DNA of 64,000 nt from Tillus elongatus (GCA_964006375.1 OZ023265.1:10759795-10823794); one strand, 5' to 3'. Shown: positions 10,083-21,935, counted from the stretch's first letter. The notes: generated by a model not told the origin, from the letters alone. Program-made: numbers and translations.

Positions 10083-11348
10083 TATTTATTTATTTAGCGT
10101 ATGGGGTTACAGTACGATACACGTGATATAAGTATACAAAATAAACAAAATACAAAACACATATAAACAGAGAAATTTTAAATATATAAGGACAAACATA
10201 ACTATTATGACAAACTATATATCTACATCCAAACTGCGAAGCCATTCGATTGCCTCTGGTGTGGCTTTCATAAAATCTTCGAGGTCACAACCGTAGGAAC
10301 GGTTAGGACATTCTGATACGATGTGGTGGATAGTTTGCCGCGGAGATCCGCAATCACATTGTGGGGATTCTGCCCTGCCCCATTTGTGTAAGGAGTCAGC
10401 ACATTTCCCGCAACCTGTTCTAACTCGGTTGAGCTGTGACCATAGTCGGCGTGGCAGGTCGGATTCGTTGAAACAGTGTGTTGGATCATCTAGATGAATG
10501 TAGTGGTCTCCTGCAGTTTCTGTCCATATGGTAGTCTATTTATTAGTCGCATGAAAGTTTTCGCTCGATTCTAATGCTGATCGGATGGCTGGGATGTCTT
10601 GACTTGAGCCGATGATATTGTCCCGCCAGGTATGGGATATCGGTATGGGTTGGTAGGGCTGCGTTAGCCATGATTTTTCTATATTCCCTTATGAGAGCTG
10701 CAGTTCGTCGGATATCTGATGGTGTGATATTACTGAGCACTGGGAGCCAGCGCGTTGGCGTTGGCCGTATGGTCCCAGCAATCAGTCTCATTGTTTGGTT
10801 CAATTGCACATCTACTTTTGTGGTGTGTGCACTGTTAATCCAAACAGGATAGCAATATTCTGCGACAGAGTATACCAAGGCCAGAGCCGCTGTGCGAAAT
10901 ACTGTCGCTGTAGCTCCCCATGTTGATCCAGCAAGTTTGGCTATGACGTTATTGCGCGTTGTCAGCTTACCAGCCACATTTCCAAGATGTGGATTGAATG
11001 TCAGTGATCGATCCAGTGTCACGCCCAAATACTTTGGGTTTTTATTGTGGTTAAGGATCCTGCCATTAAATTCCACCTGCAGGGTATCATTTGCTTGCCG
11101 GCTCGATAGATGGAAGCAGCAGACTTCTGTTTTAGACGGACTTGGGCACAGTCTCCACTTTCTGAAGTAATCATTTAGCTTGGTGAGGTCTTCATGTTCA
11201 GTCGGTAATTTGAGTTCGTGCTGGTAGGAAATCACTAAGTCGTCTGCATATACAAATTTTCTACACCTCGTTTCAGGTAGGTCAGCTGTATAGAGATTGA
11301 ATAGGAGTGGGGCGAGCACCGAGCCCTGCGGGAAGCCATTGTTCATAC
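10083..11348 (-). mobile_element. 5'-truncated Jockey-like LINE (family B)
   Basis: The minus strand encodes the RT palm (F-P-Q-G-S-V-L-A-P-L-L-F, then the catalytic Y-A-D-D), thumb and C-terminal region from 11,346 to 10,543. A shifted continuation at 10,489-10,268 holds the Cys/His tail. The element ends in a (TAAA)n-type tail at 10,083-10,098. A 10-bp duplication AATACTCACT flanks it (10,073-10,082 and 11,349-11,358). It is truncated at its 5' end and has at least one frameshift or stop. It inserted inside a Tc3-like transposase gene. Confidence 0.85.
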
Positions 11349-11358
11349 AATACTCACT

Positions 11359-11690
11359 GACAGGTCTTGCTGGACGTGGAGGCGCACCATTATGATGGAA
11401 CTAGATATCTCTATCAAAAACAGAGCAGCTAAATTTGGAGCTATTTCTTCCTGCAGGAATTTCAAATATCTCGCTTCAGTCATATTTTCTGGAATTTATA
11501 TTGGCCCTATAACACGATCGCCAATAATCCCTTCCCTCATTCAGTCTACCCAATATCGCCGATTTTGTTGGTTTCACTCACCATTTAATGTAAACGTTAA
11601 TTTATCAGAAAACAAAATATTCTCCGTGTTCACATTCCTGTCTAGCAGATTCAAAATATGCCTGGAAAATTGTTGTTACAGTTGTATACA
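11359..11690 (-). pseudogene. middle part of a Tc3-like transposase, split by a LINE
   Basis: The minus strand reads, in order: F-S-D (first catalytic Asp region near 11,600), L-N-G-E...N-Q-Q-N-R-R-Y-W, G-D-R-V-I-G-P-I, A-R-Y-L-K-F-L-Q-E-E, and N-G-A-P-P near 11,385 (normally D-G-A-P-P-H). Stops interrupt it. It continues at 10,072 once the LINE is removed. The usual D of D-G-A is replaced by N. Confidence 0.75.
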
Positions 11691-12120
11691 GTCTCTATTT
11701 TTTAACACTTTGTATTATTTGGAACTGGCGTGACAACATACTACTTGGTTCCGCATCTAGGTGGCGGCACGTTGCTTCGTGTCTTACCACTCACTTAGTG
11801 TTGGAAGGCTGGCTACCATGGCCGTTTTTTTATAGGTGTATTTTTGCTACAGTTAGTATGCCGTACCGAAGAGCTCTAATTAGAGCGAAACCGGTCTACG
11901 ATTCTAAATGTGGCGAGAATACATCTAGCCTTACATACTTTGTCCCTATATTAGCGTGGAAATGGACCAGTGCTGACAATTTATTAAAGTGTTTGTTGGT
12001 TGTATACAGTCTCTATTTTTTAACACTTTGTGTTATTGGGAGCTGGCGTGACAACACACTACTTGGTTCCGCAACTAGGTGGCGGCATGTTGCTTCGTGT
12101 CTACCACTCACTGAGTGTAT
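11680..12120 (+). repeat. imperfect direct duplication, ~120 bp, period ~317 bp
   Basis: TACAGTCTCTATTTTTTAAC...GTGGCGGCACGTTGCTTCGTG at about 11,682-11,803 recurs at about 11,999-12,118 with roughly ten differences. The interval between the copies (11,804-11,998) is single-copy here, so the period is about 317 bp. No coding function is seen. Confidence 0.7.
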
Positions 12121-13225
12121 GCTATTGTTCTAAATAATACATCTGTTTAATTGAATAACAGATATATTCCATTTCGAATGAACAGCCCCCTTTACGTTCA
12201 ATCGTTAAAGTGATGAAAAGCGACATTTCCCATTTCAATTTCTACACTGACCAATTTCACTTTTGTCTCATTGATAAACCAGGTAAATTTGTTTCCTGCA
12301 TCAATCTGCGAGGGCAGTCAGTAAATAAACGGAGTTTATAAATAGAGCTGGAATCGACATTGACGTTCATAGATAATTCACGATATCATAAAACATTCAT
12401 CGTTCAGCAGTCCGTAGACAAAGGTTCTGTCGTCCTCGAAACCTTTTTCAATGTTTACTTGAAATATGCTACCGAATGCGTATTTCATTCTCTATTCAAT
12501 TTTAATCTGGTTCGTAATGTAAAAATTGGATTTAGGACTAGAAATCTTTGTAGTACAAGGTATATAACAAAAATTCAAACATTTAAAACGTGTTCGCGAA
12601 AAATTCCAATAAATATATATACAAAATAACTTGAAATTCAAAAGAACGTTTAAACCACAAAATCGATTGTGAAATAGAAATTTTGCAGCACAAATAAGCC
12701 ATCTTTTCGCAAAGCGATTTGGAATCGAACATCCCTAGTTTATAGTGAAGAAAATACGTTTGCAATTTCATATTGACACACTTTATTAAATCACTAGAAC
12801 AATATTAACAATGAATAACTCGAAAAACAAACTATGGGTCCGACATCAAACGGCTAGGCTTTTCATAATTGTTCGATATGTTCCCCCATTATTACTGATA
12901 CATTTGTTGAATTCCTCATATAATTGAGTGATTGCATTAACGATTAAATACAATTTCTCTTATTTTAAACTATTTATAAAATTAGTAAGTTTCAACTTTC
13001 AAAAAGGTGCTCCGATGAGGGGTCTATCTCATCCGAAGATAGGGCACTGCAAAAGGCGCCATTACCAAAAACGAAAATTTTACATCGAGTAGGCCGGTTT
13101 TTGTTCTTTAGAGTCAACGGATTTTTTTTATTGCAGTCGTGGCATGTGTTTTGATGGTAGTTCTACTAATTCTGTAATTAATTACGTATACTTTGAATAT
13201 AATATCCCGGGTTGAAGTATACTTA
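12121..13225. other. unassigned AT-rich region
   Basis: No supported gene or repeat. Open frames at 12,360-12,771 lack motifs. Confidence 0.3.
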
Positions 13226-13292
13226 GATGGCGCCGGGGATAACTCCCTTGACTCCTAAGCAGAAGGTTACGCGATCGAATCCTGCTCGATGA
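13226..13292 (+). pseudogene. tRNA-Arg(CCT)-like relic or SINE head
   Basis: The stretch GGATAAC...GACTCCTAAGC...GAAGGTT...TCGAATCCTGCTCG follows the order of an arthropod tRNA-Arg with anticodon CCT: D-loop, anticodon loop CTCCTAA, variable loop AAGGT, T-loop with the B-box core TCGAATCC. Anticodon and T stems pair poorly and no good acceptor stem is visible, so a functional tRNA is unlikely. A short T-rich and A-rich tail follows. It may be the promoter head of a SINE. Confidence 0.5.
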
Positions 13293-14403
13293 ATGTATGT
13301 TTTTTATGTTTTATTTTGACATTTGAAGAAACAATAGTGCACAGATTTCATACGTTTTGAACAAGATCTCCTTTATGTTTAAAACGCCTGAATAAGTTTG
13401 TCACCTTTGAGTCTGGAATTATAATTTTGTTATTGTTGATATTGAAAAATCCGGTTTGATTAGGTTGACTAAAACGAATTCATACTGGTGATTAATAAGG
13501 AAAAATAACTGCTACGTTTATAATTTGGCAGATACGTTACTTTCCAAAATATGAATGAAGTTTCTTTCTGCAAATCTTTTGTATAACTTTGATGAAATTT
13601 GTAATACAAGTTTCCTTTAAAGAGACTTACACTATCTACAGATATAGCAAAATTTAATTCTTTTAGCTTCATAGAAAATTGAGGTTGGGGTATTTTTCTC
13701 AAAAGGAGTTAGAACACAAGATTTTTTTGATAATAAAGAGTTATCGATGGTAACACTTTCGAAAGAATTCTTCAAATGTCCGCGTACTAGGACCTCTAAA
13801 ATCGATCTTCAAGGTCTGTGTAAGTTTAAAGTATTAACATTACTAATATGCCCTATAATAGTAGTGTACAATTCTTATGAAAATTCGCTACTATAACGCA
13901 CTTGCTGTGTCTCGAAATTTTTAATCTTATTAGGGTTTTTGAATGAAAAACTAAGAAACTTGCAGTTATCACATAAAAAACGTCGACTGTCAAGCCTTAT
14001 ATAATTATGAACTAACGTCAGTATGGCTTTACAATATAGCTTTCCTAACCAATTTCATTTCCCCGTTCATCTTGATACTCAATAAAAGCTGCCTCTAATG
14101 TCAATGTATCGAGCTATTACCGGACAAATGGGATGACAGAATTGGTTTCTGTAAACATCAATGTTCATTTGTGGCATCTTTTGTGTCCTCCAATAGACTA
14201 TAAAGAAGGACAATCCGCTTTGATATTGTTCGCATAATTCACAGGAGCTTAGGTCATATATATTCCTTAAGTAATCGCTTTTACTAGTCAAAGCGAATGA
14301 AGGCGTAAGTTAAAGAGCATCTTTAGGTAGTAGTAAGTTGAAAAATAATAGTAATAAGAGAAACGCAACATGCTATTTTCTTAGACAGACATTGTCTTTA
14401 AAG
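13293..14403. other. unassigned region with one repeat tip
   Basis: The only recognisable piece is a tip of the 'CGCAGCAAGTGCGTT' family in inverted orientation at about 13,878-13,920 (AAAATTCGCTAC...CGCACTTGCTG). Otherwise AT-rich without motifs. Confidence 0.35.
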
Positions 14404-14520
14404 TTTCTTTTTAGTGAATTTTCGTAGGAAAAAAATTCACTATTGGGGAGATGAGCGCGAACTATGACCCCTAGAACCCATATCCGGGGTCAGTTTCAAT
14501 TTTTATATGTTTATATATAT
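14404..14520 (-). repeat. (TA)n-centred repeat, hairpin half, interrupted by the Gypsy element
   Basis: A hairpin TAGTGAATTTTCG/AAAAAAATTCACTA is followed by GGGGAGATGAGCGCG, CCCATATCCGGGGTCAGTTTC and a TATATG start of a TA tract. This is the usual order of the family read from its hairpin end. The TA tract stops at 14,520, where the Gypsy LTR begins, and resumes at 21,858. Confidence 0.7.
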
Positions 14521-14864
14521 AGTTAAGTTAGAACGAAACCCTTTGGCCTAGTCGATCTCAACCAGTCATCATAAGGAAAGTGCAATGAACAGCTTACTCA
14601 GCATATTAAGTTACTTCGCATGTGATAGTGTTTCTACACAGCACGGAGTGTGTGATCTTGCTAGAGACGTTATAATCATTATTACGGAAACATTAGACGT
14701 GTTCACTGTAATCTTCATTCGCTCCTGTAATTTATACAACACTTGTAAAATTCAGAGCATTTATATTATTATAAGTAATTAGTTATTGAATGTAGTTTGC
14801 CTGTCTGTTTATATCTTAAATAAAACCTTTTTTAAAAGATTCCAATAAAATTGGAATACGTTAT
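14521..14864 (+). repeat. 5' LTR (344 bp)
   Basis: It begins AGTTAAGTTAG and ends ATACGTTAT. It contains an AATAAAA signal near 14,818 and a second AATAAAA near 14,845. The 65-codon open frame at 14,585-14,782 occurs identically in the 3' LTR and is probably incidental. TCAGTT-type initiator candidates lie within it. Confidence 0.92.
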
Positions 14865-14882
14865 TGGCGCTGCTACCCGGAT
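14865..14882 (+). promoter_or_regulatory. primer-binding site (PBS)
   Basis: TGGCGCTGCTACCCGG starts immediately after the LTR. The TGG start is the complement of a tRNA CCA end. I could not assign the tRNA species with confidence. Confidence 0.75.
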
Positions 14883-15015
14883 ACCAGACGGCCTTAATTA
14901 ACGCATAAAAGTTCAATTTAAGCGTCGGATTGTTTCAACAATTTGCTGGTATACGAAGAACCTCACTCATTCGCATCACAAGTGGTCCAGAAGTAAGAAG
15001 ACTGGTACAGACAGT

Positions 15016-18000
15016 ATGCTGAAATCCCTGTAAGTACTCCTTCCTTAATTTTTGATTGATTTACTTGTGTCCTTTTGTAATATTACTATTTAAGAAATTT
15101 TAACAGTCAGTCAAACACATATAATTTATTTCTTAGCTTGCCTAATTGAATAATCATTATTTAAAGTGATCAATTCAAAAATTATAGCTGAAAATATTTT
15201 TATAACTAATCTCATATTGGGAAAAATATTTTTTCTGTGTTTTATTTTATTTTATGGTTGAAAGAGATAGATCTCCTATTAATTTTAAAATGACTCAACC
15301 AAACCAAACCAATTTACTTCACTCACAAAATGAACTTACGCAGATAGTGCAAGCGTCAGTTATGGTTCCACCCTATACAGGGGGTAGGAAACATTTAAAT
15401 TATTTTTTAAACCAATGCGAACTATTTATAGAAACCTATAGACAAGACGACAGTTCTCCTAATGCTTCACACATTAATTCAATGATTTTAGAATTTATAA
15501 AAGCAAAAATTACAGGTGATGCTAGAGATGTCCTAATTAGTTTACCTGAACAGTCCTGGAGCTCTCTTAAAGAAAGTCTCAAGGCACAGTTTGCGGATGC
15601 TAGATCCGAAGACCTTTTGTTAAACGACTTGACTACTTGCTTCATGCAAAAAGCACATTCGTTTATAGATTATCATAATTTAATTAAAACTAAATTACAG
15701 TCTTTAGTAGAGCATATCAATTTACAGAATTTACCTACAACAATTATTTTGTATAAAAAGCAATATTTTGAGAATCTGGCACTAAATACTTTCAAAGCAG
15801 GTATCATAGAGCCATACCATAGTTACTTAAGATTTGCACATATAACTTCTTTAGAAGCAGCTTTACTAGAATGCCATAAACATGATAATGAGCAAATGCA
15901 AGCGAATTTTTTAAATTCTTTAAGACAAAAACAACAATCATCTAATAAATATATTCCAAACCCTACTAGAACCCCATATAAAAATCAAAACTTTAATAAT
16001 AACCCTTTTCAAAGAAACCCTCACAATTTTGCACAACCACAAAACATAATACCCCGTGTTAATCAAAGTAACCCAAATCCTAGAGCTAGTGGAAGTAATC
16101 AGAGACCAATAACCTATAACAGGCCTCAAGATATTTCACAACAAGGTCCAACCCCTATGTCGATATCTACTAGAAATACTAAACCTCCCTCAAGACCCTC
16201 TAGAATAAATAATTATTTTCAACAAAAATTTCCTAGAGCATTAGGTCATGAAGAACTTCATTTTCATGAAGACCCTCCTGAGCAGTTTATAAATGAATCG
16301 TACGAAAATTATGCCGACGATACAAATTTCGAAAATCAATTTTCAGATCAAGAATATTTTGACAATAATTTACAAGATGAGGATTTTCTCAAAGAAGCCT
16401 CGGAAGAACAGAATTCATAGATATAAATTATATATCAGGTGCCCCAAAACTCCCATTTATAGTGTGTCCATCTTTAAATATGAAAATTCTCCTGGATACG
16501 GGGGCATCGAACAGTGTTATTAACCCTAATGTTGCCGAATGTTTTAGCAAAAATTATTTTACTAATGACCCGTTTATATTAAAATCTATAGCTGGTACAG
16601 TACAAGGTAATTATAGATTAATTGCCCCTATTTTAAGAGAATTTGGGATTAATAACAAAATTACATTCTGCGTTGCCGAATGGCATAATAGATTTGATGC
16701 TTTAATAGGTTCCTCATTATTTAGAGAATTGAAAGCAAAATTAGATTATGAAAACCAAGTTCTAAAAATCAATAACATAGAAATACCATTTTTTTTCGAC
16801 TTGAATCCCGCGAATTTTAAACCATTTAAACAAATTTGTCGAGATACTATTAAAATTCCGGTAAATGTAGAGAATGGCTCCGTTCTGCTACCCGAAATGA
16901 ATGAGTCAACCTTTAGCACCCAAAATTCAATTGCTTTAGCGTGTAATGGTATTTGTACGGTTCCTATAGAAAGAAAAACTCCAAATTTAATTCCAATAAA
17001 TTTTTACGAGCCAATGGAAGTCGAACCAATTGTAGCTTATGACGTACAATCCCAGTTACCTAAAGAAAACAAAGATGATACTTATATCGATTTGTCTAGC
17101 CTTATAAGAACATCTCATCTTAATGATGAAGAAAAAGGAAAACTACTACATTTATGTAAAAAATATAAAGACATTTTTTATAACGAAAATTCGGATTTAA
17201 CATTTACACACACTGTTAAACATCATATAAGAACACGAGACGAAACTCCCATTCATGTAAAGTCATATAGATATCCTTTTCATCTAAAAAACGAGATTCA
17301 GTCCCAAATTCAAAAACTTTTAGATAATAAAATAATTCGCCCTTCCATCTCGCCCTATTCAGCTCCGGTGTGGATCATCCCCAAGAAAATTGATTCTAGC
17401 GGTAAACGCAAATGGAGACTTGTTATAGACTATAGAAAATTAAATGCCAATACTATAGATGACAAGTACCCTTTACCACGCATAGAGGAAATATTGGACA
17501 ATCTCGGAAAATGCACATATTTTAGCACTATTGATCTTGCTCAAGGGTTCCATCAGATAGAACTCACACCCGAGAGTATTGAAAAAACCGCCTTTACCGT
17601 TAACAATGGGCATTATGAGTACCTTCGGGTCCCGTTCGGATTGAAGAACGCGCCGAGCAGTTTTGAACGCATGATCGATAATATTTTCCGGGAATACTTG
17701 CATAAATTTTGTTTCGTCTACATGGACGATATAGTAATTTTCTCTAAGTCCATCCAAGAACATCTTATACACATAAAACAAGTTTTCCAAAAACTAAGGG
17801 AAGTAAATTTAAAGGTACAACTTGATAAGTGTGAATTTTTGCGTAAAGAGGTAGCTTTTCTCGGACATGTGATATCACGGGACGGGATAAGACCGAATCC
17901 CAATAAAATTGTGGCTATTCGAAACTACCCTCTTCCGAAAAATCAAAAGCAGATAAAATCCTTCTTAGGTTTGATTGGATATTACCGAAGATTTATAAAA

Positions 18001-21000
18001 AATTTCGCAAAAATCGTTCATCCATTAACTAAACGCCTAAAGAAAGACACCCCTATGAACATAGATGATCCCCTATACATCCAAGCTTTCGAGCATGCAA
18101 AAGAACTAATTTCTAACTCCCCTATTCTTGCTTACCCTGACTTTGAAAAAGAATTCTATTTAACGACCGATGCTAGCAACACAGCAATCGGAGCAGTTTT
18201 GTCCCAAGAACAAAAGCCTATCGCTTTTTATTCCAGAGCTCTCAATAGTGCAGAGAAAAATTATTCCACCATCGAAAAAGAGTTACTTGCTATTGTAACA
18301 GCCTGCAAACATTTTCGCCCTTATTTATTTGGCAGAAAATTCAGCATCGAAACCGATCACAAACCCCTAGTTTGGCTTTTCTCTATCAAAGAACCGAACT
18401 CTAGACTAGTAAAATGGCGTCTTAAACTAGAGGAATTCGAATATGATATTAAATACAAAAAAGGAAAGGACAACGTTGTTGCCGATGCCCTTTCGCGAAT
18501 TCCGACTCAAGAAATTAACGCTATTGAAGATGACTCCTTAGACCTTATGTCACTACTAAATAACGCCGAAGATTTGCAAGAACTTACCGACGAAGATTTA
18601 CAAAGTCTTGGCGTAGAATTACCCATTTCGAGAGATCCCGAAACAGATGCTACCGTGCACTCTTCTCAGGAACACCCTGTAGGTGTTATACCATTGACAG
18701 AAAAACCACTTAACGTTTACTCGCACCAAGTTATTTTCAAATATGGTCAAAAACATTCTATACAAAAACAAAAGATATTTAAAACTAAGGAAAGAACGAT
18801 TGTTCATATTTTACAGATACAAAAACATCGTGAAATAGAACGCTTTATGAAAGAATATCTTAACCCTAACGCTCTTACTGCATTTTATTTTTTGAATGAA
18901 GAATTAATGTTAGAAACTATAAATTACGTAAGAAACAATCTAAATTCCTCGATTAAATTAGTAAGGTGTGATAAAATGCTTAAAGACATAGAAAACCATT
19001 TAGATCAACAAGCGCTTATCATAGATTATCATAAGTCGAATCATAATGGCGTTAACGAAACGTTTAATCATTTCAGAAACGAATATTATTGGCCCAAGAT
19101 GAAAGATCACATAAACGATATCATTAACAAATGTGAAACTTGTTTAAAAGGTAAATACGAACGAAATCCATATAAGGTTCCTTTCCAAGGCCCTTTGGTT
19201 GCGAAAAGACCCTTTGAGGTCATACATATTGATACCTTTTCTTTTAATAATTATAAGTTCCTTACGATTATTGATCTTTTTAGCAAATATGCCCAAGCAT
19301 ATTTTATAAAAGACGGAACCGGTCTTACTATAGTTAAAAAGTTAAGACACTATTTTACGCATCATAATTACGCTTTAAGGGTAGTTTGCGACCCCGGTAA
19401 GGAATTTGATAATAATGTACTAAAAGAATACCTAAAGACCTTTAAAATACAACTACACGTTACGTCCCCTCAGAATCCAAATTCAAATTCACCCATTGAG
19501 AGATTTCACTCAACAATCATCGAGAAAGTAAGATGTTTATTAATAGATAATCCTAAAGAAGATATTTTAGAACTAGTAACTACCGCACTTATAATTTATA
19601 ATCAATCAATACACTCCACAACAGGCTATACACCTTTTCACCTCCTATATGGACCCTTTGATAAATTAGATCCTATAGATCCCACAGCTACAGTTTATGA
19701 GGAATATAATTCCAAAAGACTTAAAGAAATCATCCCCTTTTATGATCAGATATATAAGAAAACTAAAGAAAAATTAAGCAAAAATTTAGAAAAATTAAAT
19801 GAAGCGCGAGAAAATATACCCATTATAAATGAAGAAAAACTAGCTATAAAAACTCCTCGAGTGAAAAAACTAGATTCCCCTTACAAAATTCACAAAAATG
19901 TAAAACAAAAAGGTATAAAAATTAGTCTACCCCTTAGCAGAAAGAAACAAGCACACGTTAGTAATGTAAAACGAGTAAGGAAAAAATTTGTGTTTCAGAA
20001 CGATACTAGCGCTCCTGGTACGTCCGATCCCGGCCCTTCAAATTCATCCCGCTAAAACTAATGGATATTTTAAAGACCCGATAGGTGTCGCTAAAATAAT
20101 CAATCATTTTCATCGAATCTATTTTTATTTCAACCTTACTTTATTGGAAGAAAATTATCAAAATTGTATCAGAAATAGAGAATTGCTTAGTAAACATTCT
20201 TACCCCTATCAACAAATAATCAATAAGCAAATAAACGATATCGAAAATGAACTTTCTAAATTAACTCACTCTCGTAACAAAAGAGGTCTAATTAACGGTC
20301 TAGGATCTGTGATCAAAACAATAACAGGTAATCTCGATCAGGACGATCTCAAAGAAATTAACAAAAATTTAGATTTGTTATTTTCAAACCAAAATGGACT
20401 TATGTCACAAGTTTCCGACTTGGTATCTTTTGCTTCTCTAATAACTGATAGATTTGAACATGAACAAGACGTGATCAATAAAAACCTTGATCTCATTAAA
20501 CAATCTTTTAAAGAGCTTAAGGAGTTTCAACATCAGATAGGTTTATACAGCTTTCAAAAATCTCTAAACGATAATCTTTTAGAGCACATAAAAATCCTTC
20601 AGAGAACAATTAGTCTTGCTTTTAATGGCCTTACTAATATAGAGATTTTCACTTCTCGTGATTTGACCCACATAAGTGACCATTTAAAACTAATCTATAG
20701 CAATGCTGAACTGATAAGCTTTGACCGCAATCACATATTTAAAATTTTAGAATTTACTCAACTTAATTTAATTGCATTTAGGGACACTATTGTATGTCAA
20801 TTAAAAATCCCGATTTTACATCCGACCTCTGGCTCCTATTACCACATTATACCTGTCCCTCACCAAAATACCCTTCTTGTACCTCCGAGCTCTTATTACT
20901 TAGAGACTCCCGATAAGAACTTGTGGACCAAAGAACACTGCCCTAGAATTGAAGAAGCTATAATATGCAAAGATGAATTCTTCGAAGAAGACTGCTTCCT

Positions 21001-21544
21001 GAACCAGCTCAAGAACTGCACCCTTGCCAAAGTAATCAACCAATTTTCATACTCACTGCAGCTCTACAATGGCAACGTACTGGCAATAACCAATCAACCT
21101 CAAGAGTTCACAGAACAGTGTCCACAAAGTTTGAAAAGACATCGTTTAAAAGAAACCAGCGTGCTAACTGCCGTAGCCGAATGCAGAATAATAATCAATG
21201 GAAATACCTATGAAGACACCCATCAAAATATAACCTGGGAACAAGAAACATTGATTCCCCTCGATAAATCAATAGCGACGATCCAATATAGACCAATACA
21301 TCTCAAGGACAACGTCAAGCTAAAGCAACATCTTCAGAAGATTCACTCTACCCGTATACACCCACTGGTACACAGCACCCATATAGGAATAACCATCTTT
21401 ATCATTTTGTTTCTTGTGATAATAGCATTAATAGGTTACAGAAGAAAAAGCTGTTTACCGAAAATCAAGCATAATCGAAAGAACGAGGGCGTTCTTGTAT
21501 CTGATGATGGAGGAGTTAAGTTAGAACGAAACCCTTTGGCCTAG
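15016..21544 (+). CDS. env: Env-like glycoprotein, spliced (15016..15029 joined to 19999..21544)
   Basis: The main frame covers 19,999-21,544. The only upstream start in that frame is a TTG, but a TTTCAG acceptor at 19,993-19,998 and the donor at 15,030 join it in phase to an ATG at 15,016. The joined product would be 519 aa and begin with a short hydrophobic leader typical of a signal peptide. Further landmarks are a furin-type basic site (R-N-K-R) near residue 97, followed by a glycine-rich hydrophobic fusion-peptide-like segment. Heptad-like helices lie at 120-240, a Cys-rich ectodomain end at 300-400, and one transmembrane helix near 467-487 with a short basic tail. This is the layout of F-type envelope proteins of insect errantiviruses. 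No break is seen. Confidence 0.85.
15030..15035 (+). promoter_or_regulatory. splice donor for the env message
   Basis: GTAAGT follows a short open reading start: an ATG at 15,016 and 14 coding bases to 15,029. The donor matches the eukaryotic consensus exactly. Its phase agrees with the acceptor at 19,997-19,998. Confidence 0.75.
15254..16420 (+). CDS. gag: Gag polyprotein of the Gypsy element
   Basis: The product is 388 aa. It lies between leader and pol, where Gag is expected. The N-terminal 200 residues are mostly helical with the retrotransposon-Gag-type stretch around residues 60-130. Residues about 225-310 are rich in Asn, Gln and Pro, and the C-terminus is acidic. No CCHC knuckle is present, as in other insect errantiviruses. 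The first in-frame ATG is 15,254. A downstream ATG at 15,290 could also serve. Pol overlaps the end in the -1 frame, which implies ribosomal frameshifting, although I do not see a canonical slippery heptamer. Role: forms the particle core and binds element RNA. Confidence 0.88.
   Translation: MVERDRSPINFKMTQPNQTNLLHSQNELTQIVQASVMVPPYTGGRKHLNYFLNQCELFIETYRQDDSSPNASHINSMILEFIKAKITGDARDVLISLPEQSWSSLKESLKAQFADARSEDLLLNDLTTCFMQKAHSFIDYHNLIKTKLQSLVEHINLQNLPTTIILYKKQYFENLALNTFKAGIIEPYHSYLRFAHITSLEAALLECHKHDNEQMQANFLNSLRQKQQSSNKYIPNPTRTPYKNQNFNNNPFQRNPHNFAQPQNIIPRVNQSNPNPRASGSNQRPITYNRPQDISQQGPTPMSISTRNTKPPSRPSRINNYFQQKFPRALGHEELHFHEDPPEQFINESYENYADDTNFENQFSDQEYFDNNLQDEDFLKEASEEQNS
16410..20055 (+). 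CDS. pol: Pol polyprotein: protease, RT, RNase H, integrase
   Basis: The frame opens upstream of the gag stop (in frame from about 16,410) and runs to 20,055. An ATG-independent start at 16,462 (GTG) is only a computed one, so expression by -1 frameshift is likely. Numbered from 16,462: protease active site D-T-G-A-S at residues 12-16; RT with Y-M-D-D at about 420-423; RNase H with T-D-A-S near 568; zinc-binding H-x4-H...C-x2-C at about 855-895; integrase catalytic Asp, Asp and Glu near 923, 977 and 1,012. All catalytic residues are intact. The basic C-terminus has no clear chromodomain. Its last 60 bases overlap the env exon. Confidence 0.92.
19993..19998 (+). promoter_or_regulatory. splice acceptor for the env message
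   Basis: TTTCAG follows a T/G-rich run inside the end of pol. Splicing here uses phase 2, exactly what the 14-base leader exon needs. It removes nearly all of gag and pol. Confidence 0.75.
21501..21513 (+). promoter_or_regulatory. polypurine tract
   Basis: GATGATGGAGG directly precedes the 3' LTR, the standard place for plus-strand priming. It overlaps the last codons of env. Confidence 0.65.
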
Positions 21545-21854
21545 TCGATCTCAACCAGTCATCATAAGGAAAGTGCAATGAACAGCTTACTCAGCATATT
21601 AAGTTACTTCGCATGTGATAGTGTTTCTACACAGCACGGAGTGTGTGATCTTGCTAGAGACGTTATAATCATTATTACGGAAACATTAGACGTGTTCACT
21701 GTAATCTTCATTCGCTCCTGTAATTTATACAACACTTGTAAAATTCAGAGCATTTATATTATTATAAGTAATTAGTTATTGAATGTAGTTTGCCTGTCTG
21801 TTTATATCTTAAATAAAACCTTTTTTAAAAGATTCCAATAAAATTGGAATACGT

Positions 21855-21857
<3 letters not shown>
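21514..21857 (+). repeat. 3' LTR (344 bp)
   Basis: Same length, same ends and, by eye, the same sequence as the 5' LTR. The env stop codon (21,542-21,544) lies 31 bases inside it. Confidence 0.92.

Positions 21858-21925
<68 letters not shown>
21858..21925. repeat. (TA)n array
   Basis: About 34 uninterrupted TA units. It is probably the continuation of the TA tract broken by the Gypsy insertion at 14,520. Confidence 0.9.
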
Positions 21926-21931
<6 letters not shown>

Positions 21932-21935
21932 CACG

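Larger units (their letters stand above)
14521..21857 (+). mobile_element. full-length errantivirus-type Gypsy LTR retroelement
   Basis: The 7,337-bp element has two 344-bp LTRs, a primer-binding site, gag, pol and env in separate frames (gag frame 2, pol frame 1, env frame 2 by a spliced message), and a purine tract. No internal frame is broken. TA-repeat DNA lies on both sides, so a 4-bp TATA/ATAT duplication is compatible but cannot be proved. Target choice and gene order match insect errantiviruses. The LTRs look identical by eye, so the insertion should be young. Confidence 0.92.

Noticed and set aside
14585..14782. 65-codon frame present in both LTRs
   Set aside because: Its duplication is explained by LTR identity. 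No motif or start context supports a protein.
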